DNA of 64,000 bases, from the IMG/VR virus record IMGVR_UViG_3300020213_000027, positions 1-64,000 of that record; one strand, written 5' to 3'. Shown here piece by piece: positions 48,099 through 56,790 of this stretch. The notes below the pieces were generated by a model. That model saw only the letters and a list, made by a program, of their open reading frames with translations, ran no database searches and was not told the origin of the DNA. This DNA comes from a virus. The translations under genes and the position numbers were made by a program. The number at the start of each line of letters is the position of its first letter. Positions within the stretch are counted from its first letter, which is position 1.

Positions 48099-50016
48099 AC
48101 GATTAACTGAAGGACTAAATGATAAAGGAAAACTTATACCGGCTCATTCTGATATATTTAGTTATATTTCAGATAGAAATAAGGATTACTATTTAAGCAC
48201 GTATAAATATACCGAAAAACATAGAGAGCAGTTCTTAGAACATGGAACAATCGCAGGAATTACAGACGTAGTTACGGAGAAAATTTGGTGGGATTTTGAT
48301 AGTGAGTTTGATCCAGACACCGCAAAAGCGGATACCATAAAACTAGTTAATAAACTTATCCTAAAGGGCATTGAAAAAGAAGATATTTTTATTGCTTTTT
48401 CAGGAAATAAAGGTTTTGGAGTAGAAGTAAATCTATTGGAAACCTACACACCAAAACAGATTAAAAGCATAGCATTCGAGCTAGCTGAAAATCTATCTAC
48501 ATTTGATACAAAGATGTATAATGCTTCTAGAGTATTTAGAGTATATGGAACAAGACACAATAAAACAGGACTGTTTAAAACTCCTTTAACTTTTAATCAG
48601 TTAAATGAGCTATCTTCAGATAACATTATGAAATTGGCTAGTTCATTTCCTAAATGGGACAATGAATTTAGATGGGATGCTGTGACATCTCCTTTTATTG
48701 TAAATAAAGAACATGAATCAATAATTGAAGAAAGAGTTGAAAATTTAATTCCAACTTTAGATTATTCAATGAAACCCAAATTTCTAAGTAATTGTAGATG
48801 GGCTATCCAAAATGGATATTTTAAACAAGGAGATAGAAATATTGCTTTACTTTGTTTAGGATCTACATATAAAAATATGGGATTTACAATTGAGCATGTA
48901 TATCGACTTTTAAAGGGAGTTGCAGAACTGCAATCTAAATACAGCCAAACAGAAAGATTTTCAGATAGTGAACTATTTAATAATATTATTAAAGTAGTAT
49001 TTGCTGCAACTTGGAATAATGGACAATACACATGCCGAGAAGATAAAAACTGGCTTCATACTTTTTGTTCAAAGCTAGAACATCCTTGTAATCATAAAAC
49101 TGAAGATGAACTAAAGCCTAGAACATTTATGGATCTTAAGGATGATTTTAAACATTATGTTAAGAATATTCATAAGAACACAATCCTAACTGGATTGCCT
49201 AGCATTGATAAGAATGTATTTCTTTCAACTGGAGCTAACGTCGGAATTATTGGAGCAGCTGGATCGGGAAAAACTACAGTAGCTCTTGAAATCCTAAATC
49301 ATACTTCTAAAGCCGGAGTAAGGTCTGTATGTGCAAGTTTGGATATGGCAAAGAATCGTATTTTTGAAAAGATTCTTTATCGTCTAACTGGTCATGATAG
49401 AACAGAACTTTATAGGATATTTCAAGATAATGAAGAAGAACCAATACTAAATCAACTTAAAGAAGAATTTGGTAATGTACAATTCTTTAAGAAGAGTTCT
49501 CCCACTGTTCAAGATATTAAAGATTATATTATTAAATGTAATGAAGTGAGTGATGAAAAGATCAAACTAGTTGTGATTGATTATTTTGAACGAGTATCAT
49601 CTGATTTTAGTGATGATACCCAAGCTAGTAAGAAAGTAGCTGGCGAACTTCAGGATTTAGTAGATGATCTAGATGTGTGTCTTATAACTCTTGTTCAACC
49701 TAATAAATTTGCACTAGTTGGTGGACCAGATCAACCTATTTATGATTACACTAAAATTAAGGGTAGTAGTTTTGTTTACCAAGCTTTTCGAATCATTATT
49801 TCTTGTTGGAGACCTTTCTTTAATCCTAAAACATTTATGAATGATAAATATATGCAAATGGCAGTGCTAAAGAATGATCTAGGAGAACTTGCCGAATTTG
49901 AATTTAATTGGGAAGGTAAACGTGGCATAATCAGTGAAATGGAAGATTTTCAACATGCCGAATTTGAAGAACTTTTAAGACAAAAAGTAGAAACTAAGAA
50001 AGACACTCTTTTTTAA
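48088..50016 (+). CDS. Bifunctional primase-helicase (AEP-like primase plus DnaB-type helicase)
   Basis: 642 residues. The N-terminal part has archaeo-eukaryotic primase features: IWWDFDSEFD (Asp69, Asp71) and AFSGNKGFGVEV at 103-114, where the usual His of the second motif seems replaced. The C-terminal part from about 345 is a RecA-fold replicative helicase: TGLPSIDKNVF, Walker A GAAGSGKTT near 390, Walker B KLVVIDYFERVSS, and AGELQDLVDDLDVCLITLVQ. It would unwind the fork and prime synthesis for the adjacent DNA polymerase. Confidence 0.8.
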   Translation: MEYRRLTEGLNDKGKLIPAHSDIFSYISDRNKDYYLSTYKYTEKHREQFLEHGTIAGITDVVTEKIWWDFDSEFDPDTAKADTIKLVNKLILKGIEKEDIFIAFSGNKGFGVEVNLLETYTPKQIKSIAFELAENLSTFDTKMYNASRVFRVYGTRHNKTGLFKTPLTFNQLNELSSDNIMKLASSFPKWDNEFRWDAVTSPFIVNKEHESIIEERVENLIPTLDYSMKPKFLSNCRWAIQNGYFKQGDRNIALLCLGSTYKNMGFTIEHVYRLLKGVAELQSKYSQTERFSDSELFNNIIKVVFAATWNNGQYTCREDKNWLHTFCSKLEHPCNHKTEDELKPRTFMDLKDDFKHYVKNIHKNTILTGLPSIDKNVFLSTGANVGIIGAAGSGKTTVALEILNHTSKAGVRSVCASLDMAKNRIFEKILYRLTGHDRTELYRIFQDNEEEPILNQLKEEFGNVQFFKKSSPTVQDIKDYIIKCNEVSDEKIKLVVIDYFERVSSDFSDDTQASKKVAGELQDLVDDLDVCLITLVQPNKFALVGGPDQPIYDYTKIKGSSFVYQAFRIIISCWRPFFNPKTFMNDKYMQMAVLKNDLGELAEFEFNWEGKRGIISEMEDFQHAEFEELLRQKVETKKDTLF

Positions 50017-50186
50017 TGAGATTAGGAGATATTGTACAACATAATATATTAAGAGAGTATGGATTTGTTTATAAAGTCCAATCTGAGAAATATTTTGTAC
50101 GATTTCCTGGTAGATCTTTTGCTTATGTTTATACATATCAAAGTCCTCAAATGTTAAAAATTATAAGTAAGGCATTTAGAGAATGA
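50016..50186 (+). CDS. Small GD-type (SH3-like) protein
   Basis: 56 residues: MRLGDIVQHNILREYGFVYK, ending KIISKAFRE. A typical family member wedged between helicase and polymerase, with one-base and four-base overlaps. Confidence 0.6.
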   Translation: MRLGDIVQHNILREYGFVYKVQSEKYFVRFPGRSFAYVYTYQSPQMLKIISKAFRE

Positions 50187-52399
50187 ATTCTCATTTAATA
50201 ACTACATTTGAAGATTTTGAGAAACTTAAAGAGTATGTTTCTATTCAATCTTATGAATATGTAGTTCTCGATACTGAAACTGATGGTGTGATTGAAAGAA
50301 AAGCTAAACTGTACGGCATTGGAATATGTTTCACAAATGAAGAAGCCTTTTACATTCCCATTCGTAATTCGCGAACTGAAAAATGGTGGACAGTTGAGCA
50401 AGAAGAAGCTATTAAACAATTCATCTATGATTTAGCTATTAAATATAAACTCATAGGCCACAATATAATATACGATATTCTTGTTCTTCAAAATAATTGG
50501 GGATATGATCTTACAAGTAGTATCTTCAGTGATACTATCTTATTAAAGCATACTTTAGATGAAGAACGGCCTCATGGACTAAAAGAAACATCAGTAAAGT
50601 ATTTAGGAGCATGGGCGGATAAAGCTCAGGAGGCTCTACATACAAATATCATAAAGAATGGTGGCAAAGCTACAAAGAATCATATGGAGATGTGGCGCGC
50701 TGATTCAGAGGTATTAGGAGTGTATTGCTGCTGGGATGTATTATTGACTCGCAAATTATTTGATCTATTCAATCCTAAACTTATAGCAGAAGGACTTCAT
50801 GATCTATTTTATATAGACGAAATCATGCCTCTTTATAAAGAAGTGACTATTCCAATGAAGCAACATGGATTTCCAATAGATGTTCCTTATTTTAGTACCC
50901 TAAATGAAAATATCACTAAAGAGATTGAAAATTTAGAAAAGAAAATACTTATTGAGATTAGACCTTTAATTCTAAATTATGAACAAGAACTACTAAATGA
51001 AATGTATCCTGTAAAGAAAACTGGCCTATTTCCAAAACATTGTGCACAAGTTATTAACTTTGACTTACCTAAGAATAAAAATGGAGATATTACTTTATCC
51101 AAAAAAGAACTATTAAAGATTAATCAAGAAAATAGAACGCCAGCACAAATGCAGTATTTAGATTGGATTTTAGGAGATGGGGAATTAGATAAAGATTTGA
51201 TTCTAGAAACTAGACTACTTTGGCACAATGCCCCAATTTTTAATCTAAAATCTAATGATGACTTGAAATATCTATTTTTTAATAAATTGGGATATGAACC
51301 TATCGGTCATACTGAAAAAGGCGAACCTCAAATTGATGATGAATTCTTAGAAAGTATTAAATCTCAACAAAGTTGGATTCAACTATTAGTTGATATTAAA
51401 AAACTTAACAAACTAAAAGCAACATATATAGAAGGAATTTTAGAAAGACAAATTGATGGAGTGATTTATACGAGCATGTTACAGTTTGGAACAACTTCTG
51501 GAAGATATAGTAGTAAAGATCCTAATCTTCAAAATCTACCTAGGGTAAAAGAAGATGATAGTGGTTTATCTGAATTAGTACTAATATATGTAAATAGCAT
51601 CAAAAAAGGATTTATAGCTGGTCCTGGTAAAAAAATTATAAATGCAGACTATAGCCAACTTGAACCTAGAGCATTTGCTGAAGCTTCTAATGATAAACTT
51701 CTACAGCAATCATTTATCAATGGAGAAGATCTATATGGATCTATTGCAGTTAATGTTTGGCATCTAGATTGCAAACCAAATGAAGTTAAAAAGAAATACC
51801 CAGAATATCGACAGCAAGCCAAAATAATCGCTTTAGCAGTTGTTTATGGAGCCGAAGCCGGGCGCATATCGAAATTAATGGGGATTGATTATAAAGAAGC
51901 TCAACAAGTTATAGACGACTATTTAAATGCTTATCCTGGACTTAGAACTTATATGTCAGAGTGTAATAAGGAAGTTTGCACTAAAGGCGAAATTAGAACT
52001 AAATATGGACGCATCAGACATCTTCCTGAAGCAAAACGACTATTCAATGCTTATGGTTTAAAATTATTAGATAAACAATGGGCTAAAAAGCAAGGACTAG
52101 ATGAAACTCGTTGGAAATTTAAAAATATGCTCAATTTAGCCAAAAATCATAAGATTCAAGGTTTAGCAGCTAGAATCGTTAATAGTGCTTCTATCGCTGT
52201 AAATAGGGAATTTAAAAGACAAAATATTAATGCACTAATGATAATGAATCTTCATGATGAGATAACTGTAATAGCAGATGAAAATCAATCAGAAAAAGTT
52301 AAAACTATTTTAAAAGATTGTATGGAAAATACTATAAAACTATCGGTACCACTTAAAGCAGATCCTATTATAGCAAATAATTGGTCAGAGGCTAAATAG
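50183..52399 (+). CDS. polA: Family A DNA polymerase with 3'-5' exonuclease
   Basis: 738 residues. Exonuclease domain: VVLDTETDGV, HNIIYDILVL and GVYCCWDVLLT. Polymerase domain: TSGRYSSKDPNLQNLPR, motif A IINADYSQLEPRAFAEAS, motif B RQQAKIIALAVVYGAEAGRI and motif C MNLHDEITVI. No 5'-3' exonuclease domain. It is the replicative polymerase of this phage, working with the primase-helicase just upstream. Confidence 0.95.
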   Translation: MNSHLITTFEDFEKLKEYVSIQSYEYVVLDTETDGVIERKAKLYGIGICFTNEEAFYIPIRNSRTEKWWTVEQEEAIKQFIYDLAIKYKLIGHNIIYDILVLQNNWGYDLTSSIFSDTILLKHTLDEERPHGLKETSVKYLGAWADKAQEALHTNIIKNGGKATKNHMEMWRADSEVLGVYCCWDVLLTRKLFDLFNPKLIAEGLHDLFYIDEIMPLYKEVTIPMKQHGFPIDVPYFSTLNENITKEIENLEKKILIEIRPLILNYEQELLNEMYPVKKTGLFPKHCAQVINFDLPKNKNGDITLSKKELLKINQENRTPAQMQYLDWILGDGELDKDLILETRLLWHNAPIFNLKSNDDLKYLFFNKLGYEPIGHTEKGEPQIDDEFLESIKSQQSWIQLLVDIKKLNKLKATYIEGILERQIDGVIYTSMLQFGTTSGRYSSKDPNLQNLPRVKEDDSGLSELVLIYVNSIKKGFIAGPGKKIINADYSQLEPRAFAEASNDKLLQQSFINGEDLYGSIAVNVWHLDCKPNEVKKKYPEYRQQAKIIALAVVYGAEAGRISKLMGIDYKEAQQVIDDYLNAYPGLRTYMSECNKEVCTKGEIRTKYGRIRHLPEAKRLFNAYGLKLLDKQWAKKQGLDETRWKFKNMLNLAKNHKIQGLAARIVNSASIAVNREFKRQNINALMIMNLHDEITVIADENQSEKVKTILKDCMENTIKLSVPLKADPIIANNWSEAK

Positions 52400-52409
52400 A
52401 GGATTGATT

Positions 52410-52646
52410 ATGATTACTACAGGTAGTATTATTTCAGGTACTTTATTTGTAAATTGCGATTCAGGAGCTCTTGCTATAGACAAACTTGAAAATCTATTAA
52501 AACTCCGTGGCGCCAATACATTTTGTGATAGCAATAATTCAGATAAATATTATATCTTAATTGAAAAGATTGAACTTGACGCTCTAAAAGCAGAATTACA
52601 TAGACTGCAGTTCCAATTAAAACTTGATAATCTTATAAAAGAGTGA
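52410..52646 (+). CDS. Hypothetical protein with KLDNLIKE tail
   Basis: 78 residues from the ATG at 52410 (GAGGA upstream). Small alpha/beta fold (SGALAIDKLENLLKLRGANT), ending FQLKLDNLIKE, the recurrent C-terminal module. Here the module's codons overlap the -35 box of the next promoter. Confidence 0.5.
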   Translation: MITTGSIISGTLFVNCDSGALAIDKLENLLKLRGANTFCDSNNSDKYYILIEKIELDALKAELHRLQFQLKLDNLIKE

Positions 52647-52652
52647 GATAAT
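52624..52652 (+). promoter_or_regulatory. Sigma70-like promoter, leaderless arrangement
   Basis: TTGATA, 17 bases, GATAAT, then six bases to the pyrophosphatase ATG. Confidence 0.5.
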
Positions 52653-52658
52653 AATTGT

Positions 52659-53081
52659 ATGAAAGCAATAGTCGAAATTCCTAAAGGTTCTATATATAAA
52701 TATGAACTTAAGCATGGTGTGCTTATTTTAGATAGGGTATTATCTATTCCTTATCCAGCAAATTATGGATTCATTCCTAACACTCTAAGTGAAGATGGGG
52801 ATGAGCTGGATATCTTTGTATATAGTGAAACGCCAATTCACCCTTTATCTCAAGTAAAGCTCGAAGTGCTAGGAGTAATTGAAATGCTTGATGGAGGAGT
52901 GAATGATGACAAACTTATCTGTAGGTTGGAAAACAGCTTTCACCCTGTTGATAATAGCTTTAGTCAAATTATTTATTTTTTACGTAATTACAAGGTCGGC
53001 ACGGTAATGGGCGATATTGGAAATAAAGACAAAGCTTTACAAATTTTAGAACAAGCTAAAGTTAGGTTTAATACTAAATGA
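52659..53081 (+). CDS. ppa: Inorganic pyrophosphatase
   Basis: 140 residues of the soluble family I type: EIPKGSIYKYELKHGVLILD, YPANYGFIPNTL and the metal-binding DGDELDIFV (46-54). Shorter than the cellular enzyme (about 170). Removing pyrophosphate pulls DNA synthesis and SAM-dependent or nucleotide-synthesis steps forward. Coupled by ATGA to speD. Confidence 0.85.
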   Translation: MKAIVEIPKGSIYKYELKHGVLILDRVLSIPYPANYGFIPNTLSEDGDELDIFVYSETPIHPLSQVKLEVLGVIEMLDGGVNDDKLICRLENSFHPVDNSFSQIIYFLRNYKVGTVMGDIGNKDKALQILEQAKVRFNTK

Positions 53082-53446
53082 ACCACACCCACCTATTGAT
53101 TCGAGCCAAAGTTAATAAACCTCCAACGGATGCCATACAGCTAAATGATTGGTTAGCAAATTTAGTAAGTTTGATAGATATGAAAATTCTTATGGGTCCT
53201 TACTCTAAATATTTAGACGTTGAAGGGAATAGAGGCATTACTGGAATCGTTGTTATTGAAACATCACATATCAGTTGTCATTTTTGGGATGAAGAAAAGC
53301 CTGGTCTTTTGCAGATGGATGTTTATTCTTGCAAAGAGTTTGATAGTTCTATAGTAGAAAAAGCTTTACAAGCATTTGAACCTATTTTAATTAAAACTAT
53401 TTTAATAGATAGAAATGATGGATTGACAATATGCAAGTCAAATTAA
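53078..53446 (+). CDS. speD: S-adenosylmethionine decarboxylase-like proenzyme
   Basis: 122 residues. GITGIVVIETSHISCHFWDE and DVYSCKEFD correspond to the SpeD core; Ser63 before His64 is the expected self-cleavage site that forms the pyruvoyl cofactor, and ETSH replaces the usual ESH context. SpeD makes decarboxylated SAM for spermidine synthesis. Similar genes occur in marine phages beside thyX. Overlaps thyX by 16 bases. Confidence 0.75.
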   Translation: MNHTHLLIRAKVNKPPTDAIQLNDWLANLVSLIDMKILMGPYSKYLDVEGNRGITGIVVIETSHISCHFWDEEKPGLLQMDVYSCKEFDSSIVEKALQAFEPILIKTILIDRNDGLTICKSN

Positions 53447-54075
53447 TATCTACAACTCAAGGTATGAATGAAATGTCAGCTGAAGAGCTTATCGCTTATA
53501 CAGCTCGTGTTTCTAATCTTATTAACCAAAACAATACAGAAACTGCCCCTAAGCTTATTAAATATCTTATTAAAAATAAACATTGGTCACCCTTTGAAAT
53601 GGCTCATATGACTCTAGAAATTTCTACTTCTAGAGCTATTGCCCAACAAATTTTAAGACACAGATCATTCTCATTTCAAGAATTTAGTCAACGTTATGCA
53701 GAATCATCTTCATTTATTGTTTACCCTGCAAGACGTCAAGATAACAAAAATAGACAAAATAGTATAGATGATTTATCCGAAGAAGATAAGTTGTGGTTTA
53801 TAAATAGACAAATGGAAATTCACCAACATTCAAATGATTTATATAGGCAAGCTTTAAATAAAGGAATTGCTAAAGAGCAAGCTCGATTTCTTTTACCTCT
53901 TAGTACTGAAACTAAACTTTATATGTGTGGATCAATAAGAAGTTGGGTACATTATCTAGAATTGAGATGTGATAAAGGAACTCAATTAGAACATCAAGAT
54001 ATTGCTAATCAATGTAAAAAAATATTTATAGAACAATTTCCTAATATAGGAAAAGCTTTAGAATGGGAGATATAA
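53431..54075 (+). CDS. thyX: Flavin-dependent thymidylate synthase
   Basis: 214 residues with the ThyX signature RHRSFSFQEFSQRYAE (76-91). Makes dTMP from dUMP using FAD and methylene-tetrahydrofolate. Works with dUTPase (57911) and ribonucleotide reductase (40586) to supply dTTP for this A+T-rich genome. Starts inside speD. Confidence 0.95.
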   Translation: MQVKLISTTQGMNEMSAEELIAYTARVSNLINQNNTETAPKLIKYLIKNKHWSPFEMAHMTLEISTSRAIAQQILRHRSFSFQEFSQRYAESSSFIVYPARRQDNKNRQNSIDDLSEEDKLWFINRQMEIHQHSNDLYRQALNKGIAKEQARFLLPLSTETKLYMCGSIRSWVHYLELRCDKGTQLEHQDIANQCKKIFIEQFPNIGKALEWEI

Positions 54076-54372
54076 ATGGAAAAACAAGAAAAGAAATCAG
54101 AAGATAAAGTAGAACCCCCAAATTTGGGGCCTTTAATAATTTTATTATCAATTTTAATGTGCATTTTAGTAATTTCTACATCTCCTACATTCAAAGTAGG
54201 ATCTTGTGTGCGTCTAAAAGATTCAAAATCAGATCCAAGACCTACTTGTAAGATTTTAGCTTTAGAAGATAATGTTTATACTTATGATTGTCATTCTAAT
54301 AAACTAACAGAAGATAGAGTTGTATTAGAAGCAGAATTTGAACTTACTCCTTGTTTGGAAGGAAAACTATGA
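54076..54372 (+). CDS. Membrane-anchored small barrel protein
   Basis: 98 residues; cytoplasmic basic start, one helix (PLIILLSILMCILVISTSP) and an external domain TFKVGSCVRLKDSKSDPRPT with four Cys. Paralogous to the next gene (KFKPGDCITLKNLEEWDNFK). These look like exported versions of the GD barrel. Confidence 0.55.
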   Translation: MEKQEKKSEDKVEPPNLGPLIILLSILMCILVISTSPTFKVGSCVRLKDSKSDPRPTCKILALEDNVYTYDCHSNKLTEDRVVLEAEFELTPCLEGKL

Positions 54373-54635
54373 ATAAAGGAAATATTATTCTTATATTGGG
54401 ATGTTTAATATCTATTGTAGGATTGTCTATTTTAGCTCTTTATGGTTTTACTCCCAAATTTAAACCCGGAGATTGTATTACATTGAAAAATCTTGAAGAA
54501 TGGGATAACTTTAAATGTAAAGTATTAAAAGTAGGAAAATATAAATATCTTCTAGATTGTCCTGGTTTTTCAAATAAAAAAGATCCTTACATAAATGATA
54601 CAGATTCTGAATATGGAAAAGTAGCTTGTGAATAG
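54369..54635 (+). CDS. Membrane-anchored small barrel protein, paralogue
   Basis: 88 residues from the ATG overlapping the previous stop. Helix IILILGCLISIVGLSILALY, then KPGDCITLKNLE and a Cys-containing domain. Tandem with its paralogue. Function unknown. Confidence 0.55.
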   Translation: MNKGNIILILGCLISIVGLSILALYGFTPKFKPGDCITLKNLEEWDNFKCKVLKVGKYKYLLDCPGFSNKKDPYINDTDSEYGKVACE

Positions 54636-54894
54636 GATATCTGCTTTGTATTTTGCATTTAAATTATATCTACAAGTTAGATATATGCTTTATAAGCATA
54701 ACATTCCTTGGAAATATGTTCATGAGGAGTTAATTTTATATCTTATGGAATTAGATACTTTTTATCTACCTAAAAATATGATACCCTCATTTATATTATT
54801 TCATATTGAAAACACATTTATAATAGAAGTCATTAAAACAAATCTAGTTTATAGAAAAAGATTTGAAGAAAAGTTAAATAGGATTATTAAATGA
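54628..54894 (+). CDS. Hypothetical protein with KLNRIIK tail
   Basis: 88 residues from a GTG. Tyr/Leu rich helices (LYFAFKLYLQVRYMLYKHNI); ends [13 protein letters not shown], the recurrent module, overlapping the next ATG. Confidence 0.5.
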   Translation: MNRISALYFAFKLYLQVRYMLYKHNIPWKYVHEELILYLMELDTFYLPKNMIPSFILFHIENTFIIEVIKTNLVYRKRFEEKLNRIIK

Positions 54895-55994
54895 AAATTG
54901 CTTTATCATTCAATGATGTTCTTCTAATTCCCAAATTTAGTACAATCAAAACTCGAAAAGATGTGCTAACTAAAGTTTTATTTCTAGGAGAAGAAATCCT
55001 TCCAATTATTAGTAGTAATATGGACGCTGTTACAGGACCAGAAATGATTAAAGCTATGACTGATCTAGGAGCTAGGGCTTGCCTTCATAGATTTCAATCT
55101 ATTGAAGATAATGTTAAACAGTTTGTTGAATCAGGTAAAACAGCCTATGTATCTATTGGATTAGGTGAAAATGAACTAGAAAGAGCTAAAGCTCTTGTTA
55201 TAGCTGGTGCTAAGCGACTAGTTATAGATGTAGCTCATGGCGCATCCTTAGCTGTTATAGAACAAGTTGCAGCTCTTAGAGATGCTTATGGATCTTCTAT
55301 TTATCTCATTGTAGGTAATTTTGCTGATATAAAAAGTATAGACAGGTTTAAGTATCATTTAAATCCTTATAAAGTAGACGCTTGGAAGGTAGGAATTGGA
55401 GGAGGATCGGCTTGTACAACTCGCATAGTAACTGGAGTAGGACTTCCAACTTTTCAAAGTATATTAGATTGTTCTAAAGTAGAAGAGCCTATTATTGCAG
55501 ATGGTGGTATTAAAAATAGTGGAGATTTTGTTAAAGCTTTAGCAGCTGGAGCTACTGCAGTAATGATTGGTGGGATGCTCGCTGGAACAGATGAGAGTTC
55601 GGGAAATAGTATTATGAGAAATCTATCAATGTATCCAGGAACTGAAATACTTCCCGGTGACAAAGTGTTTGTGCCTACTGGTCAAGAACCTTTTACTCAG
55701 GGATGCCTAATTCAGCGTCCAACTCATAAACGATATAGAGGATCAGCTTCTCAAGAATCTTATGAAGCTCAAGGTAAAACTTCTGAGTGGAGAACCGCTG
55801 AGGGTGAATCATTTCTAGTTCCTTATACAGGACCTGTCGCAAATATTATTCAACAACTAGAAGCAGGGTTACGAAGCAGCATGTCTTATTTAGGAGCTAA
55901 TAATCTTTTAGATTTTAAAAGAAATGCAGAATTTGTTCAAATTACAAATAATGGAGTAAGAGAAAATGAAGCCCATGGAAAAAATCATAGCTAG
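54891..55994 (+). CDS. IMP dehydrogenase / GMP reductase family enzyme
   Basis: 367 residues, a TIM barrel without CBS domains: [41 protein letters not shown] with the catalytic Cys, [20 protein letters not shown] and [13 protein letters not shown]. It balances IMP, XMP and GMP pools; GMP reductase versus IMP dehydrogenase cannot be settled here. C-terminal flap region [17 protein letters not shown] is present. A purine enzyme in a phage suggests control of guanine nucleotide supply. Confidence 0.85.
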   Translation: MKIALSFNDVLLIPKFSTIKTRKDVLTKVLFLGEEILPIISSNMDAVTGPEMIKAMTDLGARACLHRFQSIEDNVKQFVESGKTAYVSIGLGENELERAKALVIAGAKRLVIDVAHGASLAVIEQVAALRDAYGSSIYLIVGNFADIKSIDRFKYHLNPYKVDAWKVGIGGGSACTTRIVTGVGLPTFQSILDCSKVEEPIIADGGIKNSGDFVKALAAGATAVMIGGMLAGTDESSGNSIMRNLSMYPGTEILPGDKVFVPTGQEPFTQGCLIQRPTHKRYRGSASQESYEAQGKTSEWRTAEGESFLVPYTGPVANIIQQLEAGLRSSMSYLGANNLLDFKRNAEFVQITNNGVRENEAHGKNHS

Positions 55995-56256
55995 TCTATT
56001 TCTAATACTCACAAGTTGTGCAACTATTCCTAAACATAGATTTGAATTAGGAGATTGTATTATTTATTATAAGAGAACGCCACACCCTTTGATGCATTTT
56101 CCTGAAGAAGTTATTGATATCAATAAAGAAGGATATGTTACTAGAATAGTTCCAATGTGGCATTTTACTAGGCCAAGACTAAATAATATTCCTTTTAATA
56201 ATGAAGAAGACTATCTTAAAGTTGGTTGTCCAGTTCTAATGAAAGAATACGATTAA
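55975..56256 (+). CDS. Small lipoprotein with GD-type barrel
   Basis: 93 residues from [20 protein letters not shown]; lipobox LTSC. The mature part begins RFELGDCIIYYKRTPHPLMH, so it is an exported relative of the GD-type barrel family, as at 54076 and 54369. Confidence 0.6.
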   Translation: MEKIIASLFLILTSCATIPKHRFELGDCIIYYKRTPHPLMHFPEEVIDINKEGYVTRIVPMWHFTRPRLNNIPFNNEEDYLKVGCPVLMKEYD

Positions 56257-56339
56257 TGAAGTTTCATTATTTAAGAAGTTTGGGCTATCCTAATAAGGTA
56301 TTTAATGCTAAACTAGAAAAGTTAGCAGATGATGAGTAA
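56256..56339 (+). CDS. Micro-protein with KLEKLADDE tail
   Basis: 27 residues (MKFHYLRSLGYPNKVFNAKL), ending KLEKLADDE with the next ATG inside. It is almost nothing but the recurrent C-terminal module, a useful sign that the module can exist alone. Confidence 0.45.
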   Translation: MKFHYLRSLGYPNKVFNAKLEKLADDE

Positions 56340-56559
56340 TATACATGATCTTAAAAGATACAAAGAGGCACTAGCAATTTATCCGCATTTAGAGAAGATT
56401 CTTAAAATACTTAGTTTTACAGAAAAATCTTTATCCTATTTTGGAACGTATATTCCTGTAGCAAAAATCCTTATGGTTATTAAGTCAGAAAGGTACGTAC
56501 TTGAATCTTATAAGAAAACTTATGAAGATATAAAGAATACTAAAGGATTAAAGAAATGA
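56329..56559 (+). CDS. Hypothetical protein
   Basis: 76 residues, helical and basic (DLKRYKEALAIYPHLEKILK). Last gene before the plus-strand late-type motif. Unknown. Confidence 0.5.
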   Translation: MMSNIHDLKRYKEALAIYPHLEKILKILSFTEKSLSYFGTYIPVAKILMVIKSERYVLESYKKTYEDIKNTKGLKK

Positions 56560-56562
56560 CGA

Positions 56563-56586
56563 CTATTTAACAAGTGTATAAAAGGG
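56563..56586 (+). promoter_or_regulatory. Late-promoter-type motif on the plus strand
   Basis: CTATTTAACAAGTGTATAAA followed by AGGG: the same core as the minus-strand copies. It is about ten bases before the start at 56596 and is the only clear plus-strand copy, suggesting that the genes from 56.6 kb on are also transcribed late. Confidence 0.6.
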
Positions 56587-56595
56587 ACAAAATTA

Positions 56596-56790
56596 ATGAA
56601 AAAACTAACCGAAGAAGATTTTATTCAAGGTCTTGACTATAGCAATGTGATGCTAGTTGCTTTTACAAATACAATGGAATCCTGTGAAATTTTAAAGAAC
56701 AAAAAGATTAAAAAAGCTTATGAAAAAGTAGTAGAAGCAATGGCTGAATTTTATCAAGTAATTGGTAAAGAAAGTGATAATGATGAGTAA
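56596..56790 (+). CDS. Hypothetical protein behind the plus-strand late motif
   Basis: 64 residues (MKKLTEEDFIQGLDYSNVML), helical. GGGACA lies about 10 bases upstream. It heads the transcript containing exonuclease, dUTPase and proteases. Confidence 0.55.
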   Translation: MKKLTEEDFIQGLDYSNVMLVAFTNTMESCEILKNKKIKKAYEKVVEAMAEFYQVIGKESDNDE

